A stretch of 54,187 nucleotides of DNA from a virus (IMGVR_UViG_3300009425_003086:1-54187); one strand, 5' to 3'; counted from the first letter of the stretch, positions 1-8,852 are shown. Notes: generated by a model not told the origin, from the sequence alone. Translations and numbers: made by a program.

Positions 1-1
1 A

Positions 2-448
2 CTTCTTGCTAAGGAATTTATCGATTCAGATAAACCATTATTCTTCGCCAACTCAGATCAATATTGTGAATGGGATTCAAATGAGTTTATGTACAAAATG
101 AACGAAACCGATGCAGATGGTGGTATTGTATCATTTAGATCAACACACCCCAAATGGAGTTTTGCTAAGGTAGATGAACAAGGATTGGTAACAGAAGTTG
201 CAGAAAAGAATCCAATCTCAGATATTGCAACAGTTGGTTTTTATTATTGGAAACATGGTTCTGATTTCGTAAAATATGCAGAAGAAATGATTACCAATGA
301 TATCAAAGTGAATGGAGAATTCTATGTTTGTCCTGTATTTAATCAAGCAATATCAGATGGAAAGGAAATACGTACCTTTGATATCCCAAAGATGTGGGGA
401 TTAGGAACACCAGAAGACTTACAAACTTATTTAGAAAACCATAAATAA
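2..448 (+). CDS. Sugar-phosphate nucleotidyltransferase, C-terminal part (5' end outside window)
   Basis: The frame is open from base 2 with no stop, so the gene enters from the left; the first internal ATG is at 89. The visible 148 residues look like the second half of an NDP-sugar pyrophosphorylase (GT-A-like fold, glucose-1-phosphate thymidylyltransferase family). An ANSDQ segment corresponds to the metal-binding region, followed by a VAEKNP segment, a GEFYVCP segment and the terminal WGLGTPEDL typical of the family. Such enzymes make nucleotide sugars from a sugar phosphate and NTP. The stop overlaps the next gene, a glycosyltransferase-like protein, which suggests that an activated sugar is made and used by the same operon. 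The exact sugar cannot be told. Confidence 0.75.
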   Translation, partial: LLAKEFIDSDKPLFFANSDQYCEWDSNEFMYKMNETDADGGIVSFRSTHPKWSFAKVDEQGLVTEVAEKNPISDIATVGFYYWKHGSDFVKYAEEMITNDIKVNGEFYVCPVFNQAISDGKEIRTFDIPKMWGLGTPEDLQTYLENHK

Positions 449-1230
449 TGAGAACAGCTATATTTGTATTTGGGCTATATAGACAGTTTGAACAAGCAGC
501 ACCATTCTGGGAAGATACATACAGTAGGTACAATCCTGATTATTACTTTTCATTATGGGACTACAGTAGAGAAGTATGTAAATACAGTCGCTTAAGTGAA
601 GAAGAGCACTTTGACATAGAGCGAAATGTTACTGAATCTATGATTTTAAAATACTTCCCTGATGCAACTATATCTTTACACACCGAAGAATTAGGTAAGT
701 GGAGAAAAAGAATTGCATCAAAAATTTGGTTTACTTTAAAAAAATGTGCTGAAATGTGTGAGAATAGTGGGAACGATTATGATCTAATAATTGTTAAAAG
801 AGCAGATTCAATAGAATATTTTAAGTATAATTTAAGTGACAGTTTACAGCCAAACACAATATACACTAATGGAGGCGCTCAGTTTAATAAAGATAAAACT
901 CCTCATTACGATTTTTTCGATCCACTTTGGTACGGAAGCCCTGAAGCTGTTATACGGTTTATAAATGAATTCTACGAGACTAAGTACTATAGAAACGGAG
1001 TGAGGTGCCACATAGACCCTGATAAATTTTTACATGAATCAGATTTTAAGATGAATAAATTTCTTTCTTGGATGCATTTAATTATTAGACCTAACATGAT
1101 TTCTATGTTTGATGGATCTACTTCTGTAATTGACTTTTTCCGAGATAAAAAATCTGAAATAAACACAGCAGAAGGAAAGTGGTATTTTGATTTACGACCT
1201 ACATTAACTATTAATGCGACTGAAAGATGA
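448..1230 (+). CDS. Glycosyltransferase-like protein, copy A
   Basis: A 260-residue protein starting inside the stop region of the nucleotidyltransferase. No family is recognised with certainty. The layout (short beta strand and FGLYRQF at the N-terminus, a hydrophobic YDLIIVKRAD segment near residues 111-120, then a YGSPEAV segment) matches the next gene, which has the same elements in the same order. The R-x-D after a hydrophobic strand is the kind of metal/nucleotide-binding motif seen in WavE-like and other polysaccharide glycosyltransferases. It overlaps the downstream gene by 4 nt (ATGA). The role in glycan or capsule-like modification is inferred from this motif and the nucleotide-sugar gene upstream. 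Confidence 0.5.
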   Translation: MRTAIFVFGLYRQFEQAAPFWEDTYSRYNPDYYFSLWDYSREVCKYSRLSEEEHFDIERNVTESMILKYFPDATISLHTEELGKWRKRIASKIWFTLKKCAEMCENSGNDYDLIIVKRADSIEYFKYNLSDSLQPNTIYTNGGAQFNKDKTPHYDFFDPLWYGSPEAVIRFINEFYETKYYRNGVRCHIDPDKFLHESDFKMNKFLSWMHLIIRPNMISMFDGSTSVIDFFRDKKSEINTAEGKWYFDLRPTLTINATER

Positions 1231-2138
1231 AAATAGCTTTAACAATTAACGGTAGTGGAAGATATATAGAAGAAACTGGAAGGCTGTTTGCTCAATACAA
1301 TAAGCTATATGATGATGTAGAATTTGACTACTATCTTGCAACATGGGAAGACAAAATCGATTATAATAAACTAAAATGGATAACCGGTTACGAAAGATTA
1401 AAAGAAGAAGACAGTAGATACTTTGATTTAAACAATTATACTGAAACACTAGGACACCAGCCCCAGTTTATGTACTCTCTCTATAGAGTAAATCATCTAC
1501 GTAATCAATCTAATATAAAATACGATGCAATTCTTCAGACTCGATCTGATATATTCATTACCCGTGATGCTTTAGACTCTTTAGTTGACGTTTTGAGAAA
1601 AGGTCTTATTAAAGATAATTTAATGTATAATCCTAGTGGAGTAGATTCCAAAGGAGGTTATTTATGGTGTAATGATTACTTTATGTTTGGAAGTCCTTCG
1701 GTTATGGATACATATAGTATGGCCTGGTTAAATTATTTTTTAGATAAATCATCCCATTTCTATAAAAACCGTCAGGAGTTAATACTTAACCATAGATGGT
1801 CAGCAGAATTTTTACATCAAAAGGGTATTCATATACTATCTAATGGTTCTACGCATAGAACTATGTTAGTTAGAGAACCTTTTAGATTTGAACCAAAAAG
1901 CTACCATGCAGGAGCAGGATGGCACAAAAAAAATCCATCAACAGAACAGTTAACACGTTTATTAAAAGAAAAAGGAGAAGAGTACATTATGGACATTAAG
2001 TATGATGTATTAGTAAAGTACTTTTTAAACACCGATAAAGGATCAATAGAAAACACAATCATACCAGGACATAAGTATAATGTAATTGATATACCAGAAT
2101 ATTACGCAACATATGCTAAAGATAAAGATAATAAATAA
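1227..2138 (+). CDS. Glycosyltransferase-like protein, copy B
   Basis: A 303-residue protein translationally coupled to copy A through an ATGA overlap. It shares with copy A the N-terminal strand and loop, a YDAILQTRSD segment (R106-x-D108) and a downstream FGSPSVMD segment, so the two look like diverged tandem duplicates. The R-x-D after a hydrophobic strand resembles the motif of WavE-type polysaccharide transferases. Acceptor and donor are unknown. The neighbouring sugar nucleotidyltransferase supports a role in glycan building. There is no signal peptide or membrane segment, so it should act in the cytoplasm. Confidence 0.5.
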   Translation: MKIALTINGSGRYIEETGRLFAQYNKLYDDVEFDYYLATWEDKIDYNKLKWITGYERLKEEDSRYFDLNNYTETLGHQPQFMYSLYRVNHLRNQSNIKYDAILQTRSDIFITRDALDSLVDVLRKGLIKDNLMYNPSGVDSKGGYLWCNDYFMFGSPSVMDTYSMAWLNYFLDKSSHFYKNRQELILNHRWSAEFLHQKGIHILSNGSTHRTMLVREPFRFEPKSYHAGAGWHKKNPSTEQLTRLLKEKGEEYIMDIKYDVLVKYFLNTDKGSIENTIIPGHKYNVIDIPEYYATYAKDKDNK

Positions 2139-2140
2139 CT

Positions 2141-2389
2141 ATGGCTAATAAGATAACTAAAATAAAAAAAGCAGAGCTAACACAAGTTCATGCTATTAAG
2201 ACTGATAAAGAACATTTACTGATAGAGTTAGGAGAGATTAAACTTTTAGAATTGCAATTAGAAGAAAGATTAACAAGAGCAAAAGAAAATAAACTCCGAA
2301 TTGAAAATTTTGAACTTTCATTAACCAATTCTTTAAATCAAAAATACGGAAATATTGAAATAGATTTAAAGACGGGAAATATTAGTTAA
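2141..2389 (+). CDS. Small coiled-coil protein, function unknown
   Basis: An 82-residue, Lys/Glu/Leu-rich protein with a heptad-like helix over roughly residues 15-65 and a short polar C-terminus. It starts 2 nt after the glycosyltransferase stop. It lies just upstream of the sheath gene and its late-type promoters. Short coiled-coil proteins in this position are common in T4-like phages of marine bacteria, but I do not recognise a named family. Confidence 0.6.
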   Translation: MANKITKIKKAELTQVHAIKTDKEHLLIELGEIKLLELQLEERLTRAKENKLRIENFELSLTNSLNQKYGNIEIDLKTGNIS

Positions 2390-2419
2390 AATTCTTAGGT
2401 GGTTTAGATTCTTTTTTTC

Positions 2420-2427
2420 TATTTATA
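2420..2427 (+). promoter_or_regulatory. Late-like promoter element TATTTATA (1)
   Basis: CTATTTATA, 93 nt before the sheath ATG. It has no TTG at the spacing used by the other promoter class. A second copy follows at 2477, so the sheath gene may have two late start sites. Confidence 0.4.
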
Positions 2428-2476
2428 AATGTAATCTAACTTACTATCTTATAGAGTGGTTTGGAGGAATGAACGA

Positions 2477-2484
2477 TATTTATA
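2477..2484 (+). promoter_or_regulatory. Late-like promoter element TATTTATA (2), tail sheath
   Basis: ATATTTATA followed by an A-rich run, 36 nt before the sheath ATG. The same octamer lies 21-36 nt before the tube, tape-measure, 66-aa virion and holin-like genes. It recalls the -10-only late promoters of T4 (TATAAATA), but the assignment is inferred from position only. Confidence 0.5.
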
Positions 2485-2512
2485 TAAAAACACGACTTAA
2501 ATTAACATCAAC

Positions 2513-4291
2513 ATGGCAGAAACAATAATCTCACCTGGTGTACTTGCAAGAGAAAATGACGTATCATTTATCTCCCCGGCACCCCAAGAAGTTGGAGCAG
2601 CTTTCATTGGGCCTACAACAAAGGGACCGATTGAGAATCCTACTACTGTAACATCTTTTGGGGAATATTCAAGGAAGTTCGGTAGAACATTCACTTCAGG
2701 TTCTACTAACGTAGAGTACTTTACATCCTTAGCTGTAAAAAATTATTTCGATCAAGGTGGTAACACAGCACTTATCACAAGGGTTGTATCCGGATCCGCA
2801 GGATGGACTTCAGCACAATCAACTCCTATATCAGGATCAGTAGGGCTTCCAGCAACAGAAATACTTCAATTAAAAACACTTGGTAAAGGTATACAATATA
2901 ACGGTGTAACCGGATCAATAGAATATACTAGCGGCGATGAATTAAACAGCGGAGCACTTAAAAGTGGTTCAGCAGACAATATAAGATGGGAAGTTTCAAA
3001 CCTTAATACTTCAAAAGGTACTTTCTCACTACTAGTAAGAAGAGGTGATGACAATCACAAAAACAAAATTATACTAGAAACGTTTAGTAATTTAAGTTTA
3101 GATCCAAACGATGATCGATATGTATCAAAACAAATCGGTGATAGTTACACATCTAAAACTTCAGACGGGACTAACACATATATACAATCAGTTGGAGAAT
3201 ATCCAAACCGATCTAACTATATTAGAGTATCAGACGTAAAAGTAAATACTTCAAACTATTTAGGTACAGATGGGATAACAGTTAATGAAGATGCAGCAGG
3301 ATTAAGCTATTCAGCTTCTATTCCAGCAGCAGCATCTGGAGCCTTTGCAGGTGCCACCGGTACTAACGTAACAGCAACATCACTCTTCTTTGGAGATGTT
3401 TCAAACGATACAGCAGGTATACAGGGATTAATTGGAGCTGATTATAACGATGCTATAACAATCTTAGAAAATAAAGACGAATGGAGATTTAATATTATAT
3501 CTGCACCAGGTCTTATACACTCATTTGCTACGAATGGTTCTACTCAAGTAGATAACCTTATATCGTTAGCGGAATCAAGAGGAGATTGTATCGCAGTAGT
3601 AGATTTAGTAGCTAAAGGAACAGCAGCAGTAACAACAGTAACATCTGAAGCATCAGAAGTAAATAGTTCTTATGCAGCAACATATTGGCCTTGGGTACAA
3701 GTAGGATCAGCAACAGGTAAAAACGTTTACGTTCCTGCATCAGTAGTAGTACCTGGAGTATATGCATTTACAGATGGAGCTCAAGCCCCATGGTTTGCAC
3801 CAGCAGGACTAGTAAGAGGAGGAGTTCCTTCAGTATTACAAACAGAAAGAAAATTAACAAGATCTGAAAGAGATACTTTATATAGTGGAAACGTTAATCC
3901 TATCGCAACATTCCCAGGACAAGGAATAGCAATATTTGGACAGAAGACTTTACAAAAAGCAGCTTCATCTCTAGATAGAGTAAATGTTCGTAGATTGTTA
4001 ATAGAACTTAAGAAATTCGTTAGCGATCAAGCAAACACGTTGGTATTCGATCAAAACACTATATCAACAAGAAACAGATTCTTATCTGCAGTAAATCCAT
4101 TCTTAGAATCGGTAGTACAGAGACAAGGATTATATTCATTTAGAGTTGTAATGGATGATTCGAACAACACAGCAGATGTAATCGATAGAAATCAATTAAT
4201 TGGACAGATATTTGTTCAACCAGCTAAAACAGCTGAATTTATTGTTCTTGACTTTACATTAGAACCAACAGGAGCAACTTTTAGCGGATAA
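2513..4291 (+). CDS. Contractile tail sheath protein (T4 gp18-like)
   Basis: A 592-residue protein, close to the size of T4 gp18 (659). The N-terminus has the sheath signature ISPGVLARE, then FIGPTTKGP and FGEYSRKFG. The C-terminal domain contains RRLLIELKKFV and a final beta-rich segment (VQPAKTAEFIVLDF) that forms the inter-subunit connection in sheath proteins. It polymerises around the tail tube and contracts on infection. It precedes the tube gene, as in T4 (18-19). The central 100-330 region is variable and Ser/Thr/Ala-rich, as in the exposed domains of other sheaths. The start is set by the match to the family N-terminus. Confidence 0.95.
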   Translation: MAETIISPGVLARENDVSFISPAPQEVGAAFIGPTTKGPIENPTTVTSFGEYSRKFGRTFTSGSTNVEYFTSLAVKNYFDQGGNTALITRVVSGSAGWTSAQSTPISGSVGLPATEILQLKTLGKGIQYNGVTGSIEYTSGDELNSGALKSGSADNIRWEVSNLNTSKGTFSLLVRRGDDNHKNKIILETFSNLSLDPNDDRYVSKQIGDSYTSKTSDGTNTYIQSVGEYPNRSNYIRVSDVKVNTSNYLGTDGITVNEDAAGLSYSASIPAAASGAFAGATGTNVTATSLFFGDVSNDTAGIQGLIGADYNDAITILENKDEWRFNIISAPGLIHSFATNGSTQVDNLISLAESRGDCIAVVDLVAKGTAAVTTVTSEASEVNSSYAATYWPWVQVGSATGKNVYVPASVVVPGVYAFTDGAQAPWFAPAGLVRGGVPSVLQTERKLTRSERDTLYSGNVNPIATFPGQGIAIFGQKTLQKAASSLDRVNVRRLLIELKKFVSDQANTLVFDQNTISTRNRFLSAVNPFLESVVQRQGLYSFRVVMDDSNNTADVIDRNQLIGQIFVQPAKTAEFIVLDFTLEPTGATFSG

Positions 4292-4304
4292 TTTTAATTT
4301 TAGA

Positions 4305-4312
4305 TATTTATA
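4305..4312 (+). promoter_or_regulatory. Late-like promoter element TATTTATA (3), tail tube
   Basis: ATATTTATA followed by an A run, 21 nt before the tube ATG, in the short gap after the sheath gene. It could give extra tube mRNA. Confidence 0.45.
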
Positions 4313-4325
4313 ATAAAAAAAAGAC

Positions 4326-4811
4326 ATGGCAATATTAGATACTAACGAAATAATGTTCAGAGCCTTTGAACCAAAGGTACAAAACAGGTTCTTCATGGTA
4401 ATTGACGGAATAGAGTCGTTTATGATTAAGAATGTGACAGCACCTTCCTTCTCAGACGAACCGATCAAACTAGATCACATTAATTCATACAGAAAAATAA
4501 GGGGTAAAAGAGAGTGGCAAGATATGGACATGACACTATATGATCCAATCACACCATCTGGAGCTCAAGCTTGTATGGAATGGGCTAGACTATCATATGA
4601 ATCAGTAACAGGAAGAGCAGGTTACTCTGATTTTTATAAGAAAGATATAACACTAAACGTTTTAGGTCCTGTAGGAGACATTGTTTCTGAATGGATTATA
4701 AAAGGAGCTATGATTACTAGCTTTGCACAAGGTAGTTTTGATTGGACAAGTTCAGAGCCAACAGAAGTTACAATGACCGTAGCCATGGATTATTGTGTAC
4801 TTAATTACTAA
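4326..4811 (+). CDS. Tail tube protein (T4 gp19-like)
   Basis: 161 residues, almost the length of T4 gp19 (163). The N-terminal half has QNRFFMVIDGI, then APSF, and the C-terminal half has the WIIKGAMITS and SFDWTSSEPTEVTMTV segments typical of tube proteins that stack as hexameric rings. Position right after the sheath and just before a strong hairpin terminator fits a highly expressed structural gene. Confidence 0.93.
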   Translation: MAILDTNEIMFRAFEPKVQNRFFMVIDGIESFMIKNVTAPSFSDEPIKLDHINSYRKIRGKREWQDMDMTLYDPITPSGAQACMEWARLSYESVTGRAGYSDFYKKDITLNVLGPVGDIVSEWIIKGAMITSFAQGSFDWTSSEPTEVTMTVAMDYCVLNY

Positions 4812-4835
4812 GCACTAAGAATTTTATTGAAAATT

Positions 4836-4867
4836 AAGAACCTAGATTTATTTTTAGGTTTTTTTTT
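4836..4867 (+). terminator. Rho-independent terminator after the tail tube gene
   Basis: AACCTA (4839-4844) pairs with TAGGTT (4855-4860), extendable by A-T and G-T pairs on both sides, followed by a run of seven T (4861-4867). It ends the sheath-tube transcript; a new promoter follows at 4877. Confidence 0.8.
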
Positions 4868-4874
4868 GTAAAAT

Positions 4875-4906
4875 AGTTGCCTAATAAGTTAAATCTTCGT
4901 ATATTT
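4875..4906 (+). promoter_or_regulatory. Host-type promoter TTG-N20-TATATT (gp26-like gene)
   Basis: ATAGTTGCCTA with TTG at 4877-4879, exactly 20 bases, then TATATT from 4900 within TTCGTATATTTAT. The start codon follows at 4938. The same two boxes at the same spacing recur at nine other gene starts in this window. They resemble the -33/-7 boxes (TTTG, TAnnTTTG) of the Bacteroidota housekeeping sigma factor. Confidence 0.65.
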
Positions 4907-4937
4907 ATTATTAGAACTAGTTATAACAAAATAATTT

Positions 4938-5687
4938 ATGGAATCCAAATTTACATTACCTACTGAATCAGTAGATTTACCGTCTAGAGGGTTACTTTAC
5001 CCTAAAGACTCACCCCTTTCCAGCGGAAAAATAGAAATGAAGTATATGACCGCTAAGGAAGAAGACATTCTCTCCAATGCAAACTACATTAAAGCTGGAA
5101 CAGCATTAGATAGAGTATTAAAATCACTTGTCGTTGATAAAGGAGTTAACTTTAACACTTTGTTAACAGGAGATAAGAATGCTATTATGGTAGCAGCACG
5201 TATATTATCTTACGGAAAAGACTATGAATTTAAATTAGGTGAAGAAGATCATATTATTGACCTATCGCAACTAAAAGAAAAAGATATAAACTATAAATTA
5301 TTAGAAGACGGTAAAAATGAATTTAAATTTACTTTACCTAAAACTGATAATAAAATTACATTTAAGTTATTAAATCAAATAGATGAGAATAACATAGAAA
5401 AAGAAGTAAAAGGAAAACAGAAAATAGATAAACAAAGTAACAGCGAAGGTTCTACAAGACTGAAATATATGATTACCTCAGTTAATGAAAATAAAGAATC
5501 AAAAGACATTAGAGATTTCGTCGATAATTACTTATTAGCATCGGATGCAAGAGCTCTTAGAGCAGAATACCAAAAAGTATCCCCAGATATTGATATGAAT
5601 TACACGTACGATAATCCTGAAGGAGGAGAAGAGGAGGTAGAGATCCCGATAGGGGTTACCTTTTTTTGGCCTGACTTCAAATTATAG
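4938..5687 (+). CDS. Baseplate hub assembly protein / tail chaperone (T4 gp26-like)
   Basis: 249 residues. The N-terminus contains DLPSRGLLYP and a GKIEMKYMTAKEEDIL segment, the hallmark of T4 gp26-like baseplate proteins (T4_baseplate family). The C-terminus ends IPIGVTFFWPDFKL, where the FFWPD element is usual. The middle (about 85-200) is a Lys/Glu-rich helical domain. In T4, gene 26 is followed by gene 51 and then by the hub and tape-measure genes; here too a gp51-like frame and the tape measure follow. The end overlaps a +1-frame continuation, see the next entry. It works in baseplate assembly and may not be in the mature virion. Confidence 0.75.
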   Translation: MESKFTLPTESVDLPSRGLLYPKDSPLSSGKIEMKYMTAKEEDILSNANYIKAGTALDRVLKSLVVDKGVNFNTLLTGDKNAIMVAARILSYGKDYEFKLGEEDHIIDLSQLKEKDINYKLLEDGKNEFKFTLPKTDNKITFKLLNQIDENNIEKEVKGKQKIDKQSNSEGSTRLKYMITSVNENKESKDIRDFVDNYLLASDARALRAEYQKVSPDIDMNYTYDNPEGGEEEVEIPIGVTFFWPDFKL

Positions 5688-5916
5688 AAAAAATCTATTT
5701 AAGCAAATCCATGAAATAGTTTTTCATGGTAAAGGGGGTTACGACTGGCATACTGTTTATAATATGCCTATCTGGTTAAGGAGGTATACTTTTCAAGAAA
5801 TAGAACAATTTTACCTTGATCAAAAAGAACAACAACAAGACGCATCCGGTAAACCACAACTTACCGTAGCTAAACCGGACATAAGACCAAATTATACCAC
5901 AAAGGCTTCTAAATAA
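5653..5916 (+). CDS. gp51-like baseplate assembly segment in the +1 frame, probably made by frameshifting
   Basis: The +1 frame is open from 5653 (after TAG at 5650-5652) to TAA at 5914-5916 and overlaps the end of the gp26-like gene. It has no usable ATG near its beginning; the first in-frame ATG falls inside a conserved-looking stretch. The product carries QIHEIVFHGKGGYDW and NMPIWLRRYTF, typical of the second half of FWP-type tail assembly chaperones and of gp51. Candidate shift sites are TTTTTTT at 5661-5667 or a +1 slip between 5676 and the TAG at 5685-5687. Shifting near the stop would join FFWPDF directly to NYRKNLF. A sequencing error merging two genes is the alternative. Confidence 0.6.
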   Translation, partial: GLPFFGLTSNYRKNLFKQIHEIVFHGKGGYDWHTVYNMPIWLRRYTFQEIEQFYLDQKEQQQDASGKPQLTVAKPDIRPNYTTKASK

Positions 5917-5927
5917 TAGAAGCTTTT
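5901..5927 (+). terminator. Hairpin terminator at the end of the gp51-like frame
   Basis: GCTTCT (5905-5910) pairs with AGAAGC (5918-5923) over a 7-nt loop. The stem extends outward by one G-T and three A-T pairs into TTTT (5924-5927). The stop codon lies in the loop. A late-like promoter begins 3 nt later. Confidence 0.6.
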
Positions 5928-5929
5928 GC

Positions 5930-5937
5930 TATTTATA
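5930..5937 (+). promoter_or_regulatory. Late-like promoter element TATTTATA (4), tape measure
   Basis: CTATTTATA, 25 nt before the tape-measure ATG and immediately behind a terminator hairpin. Confidence 0.5.
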
Positions 5938-5954
5938 TGAAAGTATTACTCTAA

Positions 5955-8852
5955 ATGGCTAAAATACCCATCCAAAAGACAACACCTCCAACTAAAGAGA
6001 GAGCAAAGGAAATGAATGAGCTCAAACAAGCAGGAGCTGAATTCGTTGATGTTTTAAACCAAATGAAGGAGGCGATGAAAAAGGTTAGTGCCTCTTCACA
6101 AGATACTGTTGGTGAGATGAGGTTTATGACTGGTTTCCAAAAACAATCATTAGAATTAGCGAAGCAGATGGAGAGGATGACTACTACTGATTTAGCTAAT
6201 GCAAAAAAACGAAATAGTTTTAATAAAGCTGTAAAAGAGACAGCAGCTGAAATAGCTAGTCAAACAGCTGAAATAGCTAGTCTATCTTCAAAAATAGTAA
6301 CAGCTCAAAAGAAAATAGAAAAATCTAAAAAAACCATATCCTCTGAAACAAAAAATACTTCAAGAGAGAGTAGAGATGCTATTCAAGCTGCTAAAAAATC
6401 AATAATAGTTGATGAAGACAAACTAAAAACAGCTGAAGCACAAGTAAAGGAACTTGTAAACCAGAAAGAGACATCAGAAGCACTACTAAAAGTAGCCCAA
6501 AAATTTGGTAAAACTACTCAATCTGTAGCAAGAGCAGCTAGCGTCTTTGGTGGAATCGCAGAAGTATTTGCCGGTATACCTATACTCGGCCCAGTCTTCA
6601 ATGGATTTGCAAAATCCTCCCAGAAAATGGCAGAACATGTAGCAGATGGAGGCTCAGCCGCATCAGGTATGAAAGATGCATTTAAAGATATAATGAAGCT
6701 AGGTCTTACTACAATGATTGCTATGTTGTGGCAAGGAATTCAAAAGATACAAGCAGGAGCAGCTAAAATACGTAGAGAATTAGGAATGGCTGGTGAAGAT
6801 GCAGCAAGAGCCTTTTCAAAAGCATCCGCAGCAGCAGCAGGAATGGGAATGCCGGTAAGCGAAGCAGCTGGAGCAGTAGTTGGATTCAATAAAGCATTAC
6901 ATACATCAGCAGTAGTTTCAAAAGAAACAAATAAATATATTTTAGGTATAGCTAATAGAATGGGTCTTGGAGCAGAAGCCGCTGCTAAATTATATAAAGA
7001 AGCAGCTAATTCTGGAAAAACTCTAAAAGAGATAACAGATGAAACTGTAGGATTTACTCAAAAGTTTAATAAAGCTAATAAAGTATTCTTAAGCGGAGCA
7101 GACATACTTAACGATGTTGCAAACGCTTCATCACAGACAGCATTGTCAACTAAAAAATTCCCCGGTGGTTTAAAGCTAGCAGCAGCAGAAGCAAGAAAGT
7201 TAGGTACCGATTTATCAAAATCTAAAGATGCAATGAGTGGAATGCTTGATTTTGAGCAATCCTTAACAGCGGAAATGGAAGCAGAAATGTTACTTGGTAG
7301 AAACCTTAACTTAGATAAAGCCAGATTAGCAGCATTAAATGGAGATATAGCAGGGTTTAACAGAGAAATAGCTAAACAAGGTATTACTGCTAAGTCTTTT
7401 GGAGATATGAATGTTCTTCAACAAAATGCAGTTGCAGCCGCATTAGGTAAAAATGCAGAATCTTTAGCAGCAGAATTAAAATCAAAAGAAACAAATAAAG
7501 TATTAGAAGAAGAAGCTCTTGCTAATGGTCAAAAGCATAATAATTCAAAACTTTCTGAATTAGAATTAGGAGCTCAAATTAATGAACAAGCCTTATTCCA
7601 AGCTACAGTAGCAGAACGATTAGCCTCAGCATTTGAAAAAATACAGCTGCTATTAGCAGAAAAAATACTACCATATCTAATAGATTTTGCAAATTGGATT
7701 ACAAAAAGTGAAACAAATTTAGGTTTAGTAGCTGCTGCATTGACAGCTATTGGCGCCATGTCCATCATAGCTCCATTTAAAGCTGCATGGAATATGACAA
7801 CCTCAATAGTTAGCACTCTTACAACTGCAATCTCAAAAATGTTAGGTCTCGGTAAAGCAGCAAAAAATGTTGCTAAAGGGCCCCAATCTCAAAGTCTTAT
7901 GAGTAAAGCATGGGGAGCAACTAAAAACGCAGTAAAAACAGGTGCCGGCAAGATCAAAAATAGCAGTCTAGGAAAAGCAGTTGGAAATGCAGGCAAAAAT
8001 ATTGCCTCAAAAGCAACCAAAGCAGGCCAATTTGTTGCCACAAAAGCAGGTAACGTAGGAACTGGAATTGGTAATGCAGCAAAAGGAGCTAAAGATTTTG
8101 TTGTCAAAAATGCAAGTAAAGCAGGTCAGTTTGTTTCAGAAAAAACTGGAGAAATATTTTCAATGAAAGGTGTTGGCGGTAAGCTAGGTAAATTATTTAA
8201 AGGAATGGGTAAATTTGCAAGAAAAGTACCTGTAATTGGTGGAGCTATTGAAACAATGCTTGCTAACCATGATATGAAAGCTTTAGCAGCATCAGGAGCT
8301 TCTAAAGAAGAAATCCACCATGGAATTGGTAAAAGAGGAATACAAGCAATAACTGGAATGATAGGTGGAGCTGGAGCAGCAGCTTTAGTAACTGCTTTAA
8401 GCGCAACAGGTGTACCAGGCTTTCTAGTTAGTGGTCTAGCTTATACACTTGGTGACATGCTGGGAAGAGGTTTAGGAGGATTAATAGCAGATAATGCCGG
8501 TTCACATACTGGAGCAATTGGAAAATCAATTGCAGAAAATTTTGGTTACGATAAAACTATACAAGCTACAAAAGAAGCAAGCGACGCAGCTGCATCTTCT
8601 GAAACTGTAGGATCACCATCCATCGTAACACCAAAACCAGAAGGTACAGCATCAAATCCATTAATCACTAAAGATTTTGTTATTAAACCTTTAAATGAAG
8701 ATACTATCACAATGGCCGGTGGTACTAAGCTAGGTGGTAATGTAGAATCATTATTAGAACAGCTAATTGATATAGTTTCAAAAGGAACAGTTATTAACTT
8801 AGATGGTAAATTAGTTGGTGAAGGATTAGTAATGGCTGCAACAAAACAATAG
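5955..8852 (+). CDS. Tail tape measure protein
   Basis: 965 residues. An N-terminal coiled-coil half (about 10-180, Lys/Glu/Ala-rich) is followed by several Gly/Ala-rich hydrophobic stretches: about 195-215 (GIAEVFAGIPILGPVF), about 590-615 (LGLVAAALTAIGAMSII) and about 790-850 (MIGGAGAAALVTAL). This mix of long helices and late membrane-like segments is the usual tape-measure design; the protein fills the tube, sets tail length and is ejected with DNA. At about 0.15 nm per residue it predicts a tail of about 145 nm (inference). It occupies the place of T4 gene 29, between the gp26/51-like genes and the gp48/54-like gene. Primary sequence is not clearly T4-like, so the call rests on design and position. 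Confidence 0.8.
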   Translation: MAKIPIQKTTPPTKERAKEMNELKQAGAEFVDVLNQMKEAMKKVSASSQDTVGEMRFMTGFQKQSLELAKQMERMTTTDLANAKKRNSFNKAVKETAAEIASQTAEIASLSSKIVTAQKKIEKSKKTISSETKNTSRESRDAIQAAKKSIIVDEDKLKTAEAQVKELVNQKETSEALLKVAQKFGKTTQSVARAASVFGGIAEVFAGIPILGPVFNGFAKSSQKMAEHVADGGSAASGMKDAFKDIMKLGLTTMIAMLWQGIQKIQAGAAKIRRELGMAGEDAARAFSKASAAAAGMGMPVSEAAGAVVGFNKALHTSAVVSKETNKYILGIANRMGLGAEAAAKLYKEAANSGKTLKEITDETVGFTQKFNKANKVFLSGADILNDVANASSQTALSTKKFPGGLKLAAAEARKLGTDLSKSKDAMSGMLDFEQSLTAEMEAEMLLGRNLNLDKARLAALNGDIAGFNREIAKQGITAKSFGDMNVLQQNAVAAALGKNAESLAAELKSKETNKVLEEEALANGQKHNNSKLSELELGAQINEQALFQATVAERLASAFEKIQLLLAEKILPYLIDFANWITKSETNLGLVAAALTAIGAMSIIAPFKAAWNMTTSIVSTLTTAISKMLGLGKAAKNVAKGPQSQSLMSKAWGATKNAVKTGAGKIKNSSLGKAVGNAGKNIASKATKAGQFVATKAGNVGTGIGNAAKGAKDFVVKNASKAGQFVSEKTGEIFSMKGVGGKLGKLFKGMGKFARKVPVIGGAIETMLANHDMKALAASGASKEEIHHGIGKRGIQAITGMIGGAGAAALVTALSATGVPGFLVSGLAYTLGDMLGRGLGGLIADNAGSHTGAIGKSIAENFGYDKTIQATKEASDAAASSETVGSPSIVTPKPEGTASNPLITKDFVIKPLNEDTITMAGGTKLGGNVESLLEQLIDIVSKGTVINLDGKLVGEGLVMAATKQ

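Noticed and set aside
2469-2528. 19-codon frame after a GGAGG at 2463
   Set aside because: It runs through the late promoter octamer into the sheath start; the Shine-Dalgarno-like match is probably chance since other genes here lack such sites.
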